Part shown: positions 49,010 to 60,507 of the stretch, piece by piece
Layout of the letters: each line of letters begins with the position of its first letter
How positions within the stretch are numbered: position 1 is the stretch's first letter
Assembly (NCBI RefSeq): GCF_021155775.2
Contig: NC_060236.1
Coordinates: forward strand, 21,254,519-21,318,518
Source of the DNA: Neodiprion pinetum
Lineage: Eukaryota; Arthropoda; Insecta; Hymenoptera; Diprionidae
Direction: 5' to 3'
Length of the DNA stretch: 64,000 bases
Program-made: the position numbers and the translations under genes
The notes under the pieces: generated by a model
What the model was told of the DNA's origin: nothing
Database searches by the model: none
Seen by the model: the letters and a program-made list of their open reading frames with translations, nothing else

Positions 49010-49113
49010 TGACGTCATCTGATCCAGTCCCTCCCATGATTGGATATTATCCAATCGCTCCCGCTCCTGATTGTCTGGGTGCTTGGCTTTCCGCATTCTC
49101 CGCTGTGACGTCA
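49010..49113. promoter_or_regulatory. Two perfect CREs 96 bp apart
   Basis: TGACGTCA at 49010-49017 and 49106-49113, about 1.6 kb upstream of the Hr38 start site. Confidence 0.5.
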
Positions 49114-49303
49114 CGGAAGAGTGGGAATATTGTCTCCCTGAGATTCCATCCTTTTCCAATTTCTGTCCTCTAGATCCTTCAATTTTCCAGCGTCGCAGAA
49201 AATGTACTAAATATGAAAGGGAAAGAGAGAAAATTGAAAGAAAAAATTCATAAAGGACGGTGTCATGACGGGTAAAAATCGATGAAACGAGATTCACGCG
49301 TCT

Positions 49304-49474
49304 TTATACAACCGTGGAAAAGTGCATAAGGCGTCTTGATGATGCAACGTCAAGTTGTTGCCACCGGATTAGCGGCTGAGGCGCTTCCTCAACCCTGCGA
49401 TGAGCTTTAGCAAGCCTGTCCCGCATGACAAGTCCCTCAAGTCTCTTGGCATGAAGCGAGAAGATGCCTTCCGC
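49304..49474 (-). CDS. Terminal coding exon of an unknown minus-strand gene
   Basis: A strong acceptor (attctctctcctag, preceded by a long pyrimidine tract) opens 56 codons and a TAA at 49304. The peptide looks helical and basic: FSLHAKRLEGLVMRDRLAKA, then HRRVEEAPQPLIRWQQLDVA, then SSRRLMHFSTVV. The opposite strand has many stops. The gene's other exons should lie at higher coordinates, inside or beyond the window, but I could not find them. I do not recognise the family. Its 3' UTR would run toward the Hr38 promoter region. Confidence 0.4.
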   Translation of the reverse strand, partial: AEGIFSLHAKRLEGLVMRDRLAKAHRRVEEAPQPLIRWQQLDVASSRRLMHFSTVV

Positions 49475-50018
49475 CTAGGAGAGAGAATGAAAAGAATAAA
49501 AAAAACTTGGGAACAAAAAAACAGGCTAGAATCCGCTACCTGACTAATCTAACAATAGACAAACTCGAACTCTGCGGCAGTGCGTTACTGTTGCACGCTG
49601 ATTCTGATCTTCATGAGATAAATGGAAGCGATAATGATTACCGATCGTTGTCTTGTTTAGATCGGTTACCAAATCTTTCAAGTGTTCAGACTATGAAGTG
49701 CGGATTAGGATCGATTCTCATGAGAAAAGCATCTGTTTTTTTGTTTTTCTTTTGTAAATTACCAAATTTTGATCCCTACCATTGAAGAAAAATCGGGGAT
49801 TTGAGACAATTGAATTTGAAACTTGTGGTGGTATCGCAGAATAATAAACACACAACGTGGTTATGCAACTCGACATCGGATCGATTTTCAAGAAATAGTA
49901 TATTGTGTATCGAGGGCGGCAAGGAGGCGATTTTGAACAGCGCGAAGTCAGCCGCACAAGCGAAGCGAGGGTGGCCTTCACACTAGTCAAATCGCATTCC
50001 ACCCGTGATGGACACGAT

Positions 50019-50206
50019 ATTTTTTGTCCGACTCTTTTTGAAAACGCGTCATTCCATGCATGCTAAGCAGGTGAAAAGTAGCGCGTTTCAGACCAATTCG
50101 GAAAGTCCTTGTCCACCCGCTTTCGAATTGGCCTGAAACGCGCTACTTTGTGCCTGCTTTACATGCATGGGGAATGACGAGTTTTCAAAGAGATCGGACA
50201 AAAATG
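50019..50206. mobile_element. Small snap-back element (about 190 bp)
   Basis: Two inverted arms of about 80 bp share TTTTTGTCCGA at the tips, TGAAAACGCGTCATTCC-like inner sequence, CATGCATG and AAAGTAGCGCGTTTCAG. No coding sequence. The arms remain similar, so it is not very old. Confidence 0.65.
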
Positions 50207-50418
50207 TAAATTTCCCCTACAGAGCTCGAACACGTACCGATAAGAAGTTCAGGATTGTGTATAGAATGGGGCTGTTAAGCTCTTTTTCGCTTTTGAAATA
50301 CGCGGACTTTGACATTTCGAGACATACTTCTACTTCAACGCTGACATTGACTTGGGCACCCCCTTAAGCGAATTTTTAATTACGTCGACTGATGTTTAGT
50401 TGCAGTGTCAAAATATAT

Positions 50419-50657
50419 TAGGGTGGCCCTTATATGGGGTCAAAAAAAATTCATAATGGAGCCTATCAAATCGGTTCCAAATGGTGGAAAAAAAAAATTC
50501 CCCAACTTTTTCAGATTTCTATTTCATTCATAGGGAGACTAGGGGAACGAAATAAAAATATGAAAAAATTGAGCTATGTTTCTTTCACCATTTGGAACCG
50601 ATTTGAAAGGCTCCGTCATGAATTTTTATTTTTTGATCCCATATAAAGACCACCTTA
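50419..50657. mobile_element. MITE with tips TAGGGTGGYCYTT (239 bp)
   Basis: The left arm (TAGGGTGGCCCTTATATGGG) and the right arm read inward (TAAGGTGGTCTTTATATGGG) match, as do CAAATCGGTTCCAAATGGTG blocks further in. The outermost 13 bp resemble the tips of the 4537-5124 element, suggesting mobilisation by the same transposase. Confidence 0.7.
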
Positions 50658-50822
50658 CTGTATAAGAGTATAATGTGTGAATAGAATGTATAATGGAATA
50701 ACGTGACATTTCGAAAATCGAATAGTTATGTAAATTTAGTTACACACACCGATCGACCAATTTCAAAACTTGCGGCAGCATTTACAGCATAACATCGTTT
50801 TAATTCAAAATCACGAATTTCA

Positions 50823-51077
50823 GATGACGAATTATCCTTTTCAAGCTATACTGAAAGATTGGTATCAAAATCGAAATCGGGATCAGGGGAGCGGATGAAT
50901 ACAGCTGAAACTCGACTCTCAACCGCCCCATCATCACCACCGTCATTATCACGCAAGAACACACCTGCCAGAGTTAAGAACCGGTCTCGATTGGCAGTAA
51001 TAAACCAGGAAGGGACCCGTCGAGGGCGCCTGGTTTTCTTGCGTAACTCACAACTGTACTTACGGGTACACATGTAA
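50823..51077 (+). CDS. Possible plus-strand coding exon, unknown product
   Basis: After an acceptor-like aatttcag (ending at 50822) a frame stays open for 84 codons to a TAA at 51075-51077. It starts in phase 1 (AT completes a codon), with DELSFSSYTERLVSKSKSGS, then STAPSSPPSLSRKNTPARVK and GRLVFLRNSQLYLR. It may instead end at a donor (CGG then gtacac, near 51066). The composition is protein-like, but the minus strand is also open for about 100 codons, so the call is weak. No family recognised. Confidence 0.22.
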   Translation, partial: DDELSFSSYTERLVSKSKSGSGERMNTAETRLSTAPSSPPSLSRKNTPARVKNRSRLAVINQEGTRRGRLVFLRNSQLYLRVHM

Positions 51078-53429
51078 CGGACACATACCCAACGTTTACT
51101 TTTTCTATCTCTTTCTCTCCTTAAGGGGATTTCGGACCTCTGCTGAATGCGGCAAATCATATTTTAACATTCTTACGTTTGTGAAATCTCTTTAAATCTT
51201 GGCGGATGATAAGGCTTATATGATTGTGCTTGTAGGTTGGCTCGAGTATGTACGAAAAATTGATGAAAACACTGAACACATGTTCAACGGATTCTCACTC
51301 GCTTTGAGATTATGGCACGCTACTGTTATTTCAATCCCATATTTTTCGTATTTTTGCATCAATTTTCGATCTTATTCGCAGCAACCCTTACGAACAATTG
51401 CAAACACTACCATTTTCCAAAGTTTAAAACGATTTAGTTGCTATGAAGGGAAAAAGAATTTTAAGATAAGATTTTGCTACTTCGTCGGGCTCAAGAGGTG
51501 CTGGGAGCTTTTTCTTCTCTCCGATTCACCCTGATTTCATTCTCAATGCTTCTTTTGTTCCATTTGAAGATAGGTTTCTAACGGATTTCCGTGGTTACTA
51601 CGTATCTGAGCTTTTCGATTGTAATTTTTATTTTTAGATTTTCATCATATCTGGCAAATTCGAATGCTTTTTTCATTTCCGTGAACTTTAAACCGAAAAG
51701 GTCGGATTATTGACAAAACTGCTGATCAGATACTACCTCTGAAACAATGCTCTATCGTACGCGAAGAAAAGAAAAAAATCGAGATGGTTCTGTACTAATA
51801 AAATCGGATTTAATCGATTTTATTTTTACGTTTCTAACTCCATTTTCTTTTATAGAAATTGTTTCGACATATTTATGTTATAATATATAATAATTAATAT
51901 TATAATATATATAATTTCAATACAACGTTAATAGACCCTCAGAAATTAAAATAGGTAGAAAAGAAAAACGAATTATGATTTATTTATCCGATAATGGCAA
52001 TTCTATTATTTATCTTGTTTATAAGAAATCTGAAAACAGATTCATTCTAATTTACATACATATGTCCAAATACATTTAAAATTGTATTAACCCACAAATA
52101 TCTAGCATAATTACACCATTCGTTCCATGTATTTTGTTCCTTTATCCTAATATTTATTGAATAAATTAATCTTCAATCAATATCATATATAACTGTAACG
52201 ACCTGACTTTTTTTGCCAATTTATTGCCTCGATTTCGTCATCCAATCTAAGACTGTTATAATACCCTTGATTAAATTCCAAAGCCCTGAGAAGGACCTCT
52301 GCTCGCCACATTTATACTTCCGTTACGTTATTATTAAATATTATTGCAACAAGCAAATGGCGCCCAACATTATTAGTATATATGCTTTGCAAGATGGTCG
52401 GAGTGTCACATTATGTATGTATTAAATCGAGTGATAAAATTAAATCTGATCAGTGGTCGTCGATTGGCAGTGAAGACGAGATTACAATCTTTTGTTTATT
52501 TCTGTTCTATACATCTGCAAAAAAGGTGTGAACCCGTAGGCGGAGAATACATATATTACATTAACGTTACATTTTTCACCCATCCCATGTTTTGTGCGCG
52601 GCATGTACACATATTCGTGTAGGTAAAAGCTTGGACATCCGTGAAAGCTCGATAGGTGTAATAAATATTAAATACCGCTGCCATAACGTCCATGCATGCA
52701 TCATACATTCACACATACGCAATGTTGTAATTTTATTTATTCCCTCATAATTTTAGAATATAAATCCTTCTGACCGTTCCAAAAAAGAACGCCTGCCTGC
52801 AGTCAATCAGTACTTGTTACCTTGTCGTATGCATGTATTGCCCGTTAAACGGTATTTAAATAATCGCTTTTTAGTTTTCTTGTTCTATTTTTTTAACTCC
52901 TCGCATTTTTAATATCTCGCCAGATCTTTGGCGACCTCATCAAGGTTCGGTTTATCAAATTCTCTGATTCATTCCCAAAAATTCTGTGCATACACTTGTG
53001 TGTTATATATACATGAAACACAATAAACGTTTCTAGCTGTTAAGTGTGGAACCATGTGATCTATCAATATGACCAGAAATGTAGCTGCGTGGTTAACTTT
53101 GCATTCACTTTCTGATATTTCTTGTTTTATTATTATTATTTTTTTTTTCTAGCATTAACATTGAAGATACGATGGCATTAACAGCTTAAAAAATTCGAAG
53201 GATGTGCCAATCGATAGATCTTTCTTGAACTTTGAATTTATTTGTGCATTAGCATTTTATTACTATAATTGTCAGTCGTTCATTAAATTATTGTCAAACA
53301 TATACTTTGTTTTACCATCGGCATTACACATCAGTAATTATATATTTTGTCGAACGAGAAACAAGGAAACTGATCCCACACAGGATAAGAAAACATAGCT
53401 CGTTTTAGGCTAAAAACTTGTCACCTTTT

Positions 53430-53838
53430 TGCGTAAGGCACGATCGTACCATGCTAGTTTGTTTAGTGGTTCGGTTTTCTTTGTCCGTATCAACTGCTCG
53501 TGTCGGTTTTATAGTTCGAACCAAATTGCTTTACAATAGCTGTCAAGATTTGTAAAGATTAGGAGCGGGATCAAGTGAAAATGCTTATTTGCACACCTTC
53601 GGGATAGAAAGAGTATCCTGCACCAATTTTATGAAAACCGGTTCGGCGGTTCGGCTGTAACCTTCTTTACAAGGAATCGGTAGTTAAACATGTGCATCCA
53701 TTGTTGAAAATGGTCGAAAATAACTTCTTAGGTGCCAAAACATGCTTCCTGGTATGGTTTGACAATTTTTTCTCGATCCGTAGTTTTTTGCGATAGCGAA
53801 TGTATAAGACACGTCGTTTTCAACGATCGTGCCTAAAA
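53430..53838. mobile_element. Possible small DNA element with AGGCACGATCGT ends
   Basis: AAGGCACGATCGT at 53435-53447 is matched in reverse by ACGATCGTGCCT at 53823-53834. The interior has no coding sequence. The inverted ends are short and the outer borders are unclear. Confidence 0.35.
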
Positions 53839-55456
53839 ACGAATCAAAAATCTAATTGTCTGTAAAATAAAATTACACTGCACACGGTCCTCCTAATAAA
53901 CGATTATCGTTAAGTTAAGAATCGCAGCTATGAGATCGTTAAACCAAGACCTGTCCAAACGTGCTACATTGCGCCTGTGTAACCCGTAGCTATAAATATA
54001 CATAAGTACCAGTTGGAGGCATGCAAGTATAAGCATAAATATATATACATGTGCATGTGTATGTACATAAGAGTAACGGGGCGTTGATCAACACCGTATG
54101 GTAAGGACTGGCCATCCATTAAAGAAGAAATTGAAAGTTCTGGTAATAAAATAAATTGGGCGGACGGTTTTACCTACACACGCATATGTCTAATATATTA
54201 ACATAGGATATATATATATATATATTATATACATAGTGTTTCGCGCGCATTCTCAGTACGAGTTTAGATCAACTCAAATATACATGTATATATTATCTGA
54301 CGATGGTGATCATCATTATTGTTGTTATTATGTAAGTCTCGTGGGATTTATAATTTTTTTTTTTTCATTCTGTTTCGAGTCAGGATTCCTATCCCGCTAG
54401 AATAATCGTGCGATAGGATAGTTATACACACGTCGATCGATCGTCGAATACAACCGTGTGCGATGCGATGTTCCCTCCGTATTATTCCCAGTATTCATCA
54501 GCTATCGAAGGTCGTATTAGATGCACGATTATAAACAATATTGCGGAAATGCAAAATCCGATTGCTGCTGACCGAAGCATTAATAATGGTCAGACGAAGA
54601 ATCAAAAATGATATTTTTCATACATTCTATCATATATTTATAACGCAGCTATCTGGTTTGAATGATCGCTGTGTACAACTGAAATTCTCGCGAAAAACTT
54701 GCTTATAGCTGAAACGAAATGATCGTAATGCGGAGAATTTTATATTATGTTTATTTATTTACCGCATTCTAATTTAAAGTGACAAATACAAAAAAATATA
54801 AAAGGGCCAGGGGCAACGTGAATCAGCGTGGTTTAATTAATATTAATGATTGAATTGCGAAAAAAATCCATGCGCACGTTACTTTCCGTATATATATGTT
54901 TATATGTTAATGCAAAAAATATACCGCTGAAACGCTATAAACTAAATACAGAGGAAGAAAAAGACGTAAGAAGATAATGAAAAGAAAACACAGAAAACAT
55001 AAGGGCTATGATAAATTAAATTTACAACTGCTGTTTTGGTGATAAAAGAAAAGAAAAGCCTAACCCAACCTCGTTCATGAAATCGGTGATCAGCATTACG
55101 GGATTGTAATCGATCGACGAAACCGCGCGCCGATTACAAGTTCGAATAAGTTACCTGTTTCCACTTATGTTACCTGCCATGTGCGTATTACGTGCACATG
55201 GAGTATGCATAAAGTAGGAAACTCGGCGCAGTTGCACCCTCGGCGGATTTATAAGATCGAATAACTCGGTTCGGTCCATTTGCGGTTGATTCGCAGTGAA
55301 GCTGAACTAAGCTCAGTGAGAAGACAGACGATCTGCACCAACCGCCGCGGGAGATGCAAAGCGAACGCAGCCGACTGGCTGCACCAAGGTATGCACCTTA
55401 CTTACGATCCATCCAAGAGACGAGAAAATAATTGAACGGCTGTCATTCCGAAATAG

Positions 55457-55683
55457 GTATGACGATTCATTCCCTGATGGCCGCGTGCTTATCTAGTCAG
55501 CTAGCTTGGCATCGACAAGCTGCCGCAGCTCAAGACTGCAATACCGCGTCGGCAACCTGCCGCAAACACACGGACGGTTGCAAACGAATGATTGGACCGT
55601 GCGGCACGAGGTTCCTTGTACCATATGCCTTACGCCTTCCAGTAAACGCTAAATTGACAAGCTGCGTGTGCTCCGATCTTTGA
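55457..55683 (+). other. Cys-rich open frame, possible secreted or receptor exon
   Basis: A frame starting at ATG 55459 (MTIHSLMAACLSSQLA) runs to a TGA at 55681. It contains four cysteines with regular spacing C-x6-C-x6-C-x6-C (CNTASATCRKHTDGC then KRMIGPC) and ends SCVCSDL. Upstream, a TATAAG (55249) and an ATG-containing segment ending at a donor (AAG then gtatgc, 55389) could be a first exon, but the phases I tried hit stops. The spacing loosely recalls GDNF-receptor/GAS1-type modules; that is speculation. Confidence 0.2.
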
Positions 55684-58600
55684 TTTTCTCTGTGTCTTTG
55701 TCCTGAAATGAATGTTGGGCGAAATTCTACAGGGCGACTGGAACACTTCACAGGAAACATTTCCTGAATCACTCCTGAGGTCTAGTGTCAATTCTGAGAC
55801 AGCTAATGTAAAGACCGTTAAGTGGGTGCGATACTCGATTTCGATGTGAACTTGGGTATCTCCGAATGATCAAAGTCCACGATTTCGAACGCGAAAACAG
55901 GCTCAATCGCCACGATCTACATTGGAATCCTGAACAAAGAGATACCCGAACATTTCTTTATTTTTGCCTAAAACCAAAGTTTTTTGACATGTTTTTGTTC
56001 TAAATTACATGTAAAATGTAAGTGTTATCCTGTTTTTTGCCTCCGAAATCTTTTAATTTAGATATTTGGATACGTCTAAGTCTACGTTGGAATCGAGTAC
56101 AATATTCCCGTAAGAAACCGCGAAGACGATCTTCACTACAGGTGTAACCTGGCCTGACTTAATCTCATATGACATAACCTAACCTGTATGCGTACTACGG
56201 TTAATGTAAGGAATAGAAGTCACAGCAAAAGATGAATTGGAGGAAGCATTACTAGCGCGTATGGCGTTTTTCAGCGTAAAAAAGGACTGAAGAGATATAA
56301 GGCACGGTGTCGTACTCACGAACACTAATGGAAATTTATTCAGAGTTTACACGGGATGATCGAGTGATGCTAATTAGAAATCTAATCCTTGGCATACCAG
56401 GCACTAGAAGCTGTTCCGCACCAGGAATAAAAATAAAAATCAATACCGAGAATATATTTATATTTATATACATTAAGAAAAACAAGAAGAGGATTTAAAT
56501 TATTAAATATTCATTGAATTAATTCAACGATTTTTTCGGATAGTCCTAACATTTCACGTAGATATACTATGAATTTCGAATTTAAGTTTACGATGAAACA
56601 AAATTGGTTATTTAATTAGTTGGTCAGGCAGGGTCTGGAGAACTCAATAGATTGGTTTATTGTCAAAAAGGAAATTCAAGTCCGAGCGTATTTAGCTTGT
56701 TCGATACAATATTTTTTAAACTGAAGGAGATATGACATTGTACACAACAAACTGAAACTACAGCGACTCACCCTCGTATTTCAATAAAAAATGCATTTGG
56801 ATAATTTGATGATTTATTGCATACGATATGCTATTGTCATTGACCGTCGCCAAATAGGTGTAAAAGCATCACTCCAAAATAATTTTTCGAAGAAATAATC
56901 GGTTCAAAACTATAACCCAACTCGAAACATGGAAATCAGAGAATCAGGAGATTATCAGATCGATCTCAATTTTGTTTTGGTGAGATAATATTCAATTCGT
57001 AAAAGCAGATATGTAGCATTTAATCGCTAGATTTCGAAATTGGCTTCAAGATTTTATTTACGATTTTCAACGACACGTTTTTTGTCGACTACAATTAAAT
57101 GTATATTTAATTTTATTCGTCCGATATTTAAATGAAATGCATGATATAGAACTATTATAGCGTACCTTTTGTTTGATTTTACACGTTTTTAGTTAATTTT
57201 AGAAAGAATTTTTGTTTTCTAATTGTAGTACAATCTGATAAAAAATACACTTTTTAAAAATCAATGTTAGAATCTCACGCACTTGACGAATATTTGTTTC
57301 CACATAGGTTACATTTCGTCTATTAAAATAGTTATTTATTTTATCCGATGGACGTCACATTGAACAAAATATACATTTTGGCCATCACATAAGTATTTAT
57401 GCCCATGAGCGATTATTACATTCAATAATTTGATACTTTTGAACTGACATAATCGGCAATCAGACTTAATTTTTTACGAATGATATTGAATTGCTTCTTT
57501 CAAGCGAACTTTTCGATTTATAAAATAGTAGTTCAATTTCACGGGAAAAATATTTATTTCCTTGAGATATATATAACTTGAAAATATGTAAAATTTTATT
57601 TAATGCATAGATGCTGTTGTTCCAACAGATGTGTGTAGTTGATTGCACTTGTAAATTTTTCGTTAAATCGAATTTGAAGGCAAGAAAAATTATTTATTAT
57701 ATTTGATGCTTTTTTTTCTTAGCGTTGAAATAGAAGATGCGAAAAGATTGGAGAAAATAACTGCACACGTGTGTCTCGGCAATCTCTTGTACGTACCTGC
57801 GTCCGACTGTTGCGCAATACACCGAATGTGCCTGTAGCCCATCGCTGAACACGGTGTGCCGTGTTCACTTGGTACTATTTGACACTGTGCGTAGGAATTC
57901 TATTTGAGAATGGAAAAAAATTAAACGAAGATGAAGATGGCCGTAAAGAAGATGAAATACGACAAGAATAAGGGTATGGACGAAAAGTTATAAGCAACCC
58001 TCAGGGTAAGATATTCTAAACTGCAACAACAGAATGTGATAAAACTACGATGTTAAGTGATCGAAGTGATGCCATATGGGCAAATAGACAGGTTGTACCT
58101 AATTGGGATGCTGTTGAATGGTGAGTCTCATTGACAGGTTGTAGTCCTGAGTCCCCGTGGGCAATAGGCCCAATGGATAAGTTAAGAAATTGAGGAACTG
58201 GCCGGGACAGAGAGAGTTGGGAGCTGAGAGCGGGCGATTAATTGTGAAACGATGGAACCCGAGGAGCGCCATGGGCGAGCTCGGCAGCGGAGTTAATGAG
58301 GAAGGTAGAAATAAATCCTTTGGAGATAATCCTCGGAGTATCTCCCTGCACCAGCGCCGGGCACCTTTCGATGCGTAATATACGGCGCAGCGTATAATCG
58401 CAGATTAGTGACTAGCACTGCGCGATGCATGATCGGCGCTACAGTGTGTGGCGGGCATACACCAGCGCTGCGTGTGAAAGGGAAAGCAGAACGCCTTCGG
58501 CGGTCCTCCGCGGCCTCTCGCCTCTCTTTGTTCGCCTACGTCGATCCTTCGGACCGTCCCGCCGGAGTGGCTTGACTTTCAACCTCTGGCCGCTTCTTTC

Positions 58601-59564
58601 TCGCACTCCCCTTATATTCCTCTCTCGGCGCATCCCTCGGCCTGCCTTTCGTCACCCTTCTTATTCACTCCACTCATGGTTTCCTGCTCCACCCGGAACG
58701 CCTCCTTTTCCAAACTCCAACCCTCCTCCAATCCAATCGCCAAACATGGAGCTCAACCGGAGAGACGTGTTATTCTTGAGATTTGGATTATCCTGCCGCA
58801 GGATCCTAAACGAAGAACTTTCAATCCTTGGATAGACATACACTGTAAAGTGGTCGGAATTAATTAATTTCAGGAATTCAGAATTCGTCGTTTTAATTAC
58901 GCCAATGGATCAACACCGAATCCACCATTTCGGTAATTTAAATTTTCTACGTAATATGTTAAAACTGCACCGATCCCAAAATCCCTGACGTACCGATGTT
59001 AGTACAGATTTCGTCGAAGTTACAGTTGTATGTTTTAATTATACTGAATATCAATTTTGGACAAAATATGCAATCTCAGTAACTCGAGATACTATGATGA
59101 ACGGACATTACCATGAATCGGAAGAAGGTTTCATGCTGACGTTCTGTAATTGTGAATTTGGAATTCGCAGAGAACAGTCGAACTTTCAGTGACCCACTGA
59201 ATTTCCTAAGACTGATAAGTACCTGAAAGAGAATCAAATAAAATTTATCGCCAAAATTCGCAGATAGGTTTCACACTTCGCTCCGTCGGTGGCACAGCTG
59301 TTGACAGCATTTTCCCGCACGGTGCAGCGTCTGGCAACAGGATCCAGAAGCCACTGATCGTGCAGTTCGCCACTCGCGGCGTTATTTCCATTCTGCACCA
59401 TAGTTGCAGAAGCAGTAAGTGGGTAGGTATGTCTGGCGTGTCTCTCTCCCCGCGACGACAACGACGAGGACGCTGACATCGACGTGGGCATAACGCGGAT
59501 ATAAGTTGTGCGACCCGCACGGTGAACGTAGCCGGGTAACTGTTAGCCGAGTATCGAGGTAAAC

Positions 59565-59581
59565 TTAACCTAACCTAACCC
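59565..59581 (-). repeat. Interstitial AACCT (telomere-type) repeat
   Basis: Three tandem AACCT units, the complement of the arthropod TTAGG telomere repeat. Confidence 0.55.
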
Positions 59582-60471
59582 GACTCACCCCGGAACGGAG
59601 GTTAGGGAATAGGTGAAACGGGACGTCGAGTACCGACGACACGTGAACTCTGACACCCATCCAGAATCCTATGGATGTACTGTACGGCTCCCAATTGCCA
59701 CCGGCGAAATCGACGCTGGAAGAACATGCTCGCTGCTGATTTATCGTGTAAACGAAAACAGTGCCCTTTGCATTACCTGGAAAGTAACATCGTGGATAAG
59801 ATCATTCCCTGGAACAAAAATTGGATCATTTTTTACAGGTTACTCACACAGCTCTCACTACAGATGGTTCGGAAGTTGACTCTGAAACTATTGTTCAGAA
59901 AAGATTCTCTCGAGTGTTTTTACCATGTATATCGTTAGTTCGGATGAAAGAAAATTGCCAATATTTGGCGAATTTTTACCAAAATTTAGATTAAAGTTAC
60001 GAATAACTTAAAAAAGATAAAAATTAACGAAGAACCGCTATAACGACAAATTACATAAATACAAATGGTGATCGATCGAAAAGTTACGCTAATTGCTGGT
60101 TTTCAACATAATGCGAGAGAATCGTTACAGACTGGCATGACGGTAAAAAGGAATCAGAAATAATCCGCTCACGTAATCCGGAGATAAGTCACGTTAAGCT
60201 AGTTGAGGGACGGACCATGGACTGATTCAAAGTATAACCACATTGTGCCAAATTTCTAAGTATCAACGTGGTATCTGACGAGTATATTGTGGATGTGATT
60301 TGTGGTGTAACTTGAAGTGGATGGGATTTCCATCAGGTACACTTAGCGTCATCGAAATAGAAGTCCAAATCCACTTGCCGAATGAAAGCTGCATTTGAGG
60401 CTTCGAGATGACGACGGTGATGATGTTGGAATTTCGCAGTGTGTCGAGTGCTTAGCGAAGAAGAGAGACCC

Positions 60472-60472
<1 letters not shown>

Positions 60473-60505
<33 letters not shown>
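60473..60505 (+). repeat. GA microsatellite
   Basis: An uninterrupted run of about 15 GA units is seen directly. Confidence 0.9.

Positions 60506-60507
<2 letters not shown>

Noticed and set aside
48728..49297. Longest minus-strand open frame (189 codons)
   Set aside because: It starts at GTG, has no recognisable domain, contains two CREs and lies where a 3' UTR or promoter-distal sequence is expected.
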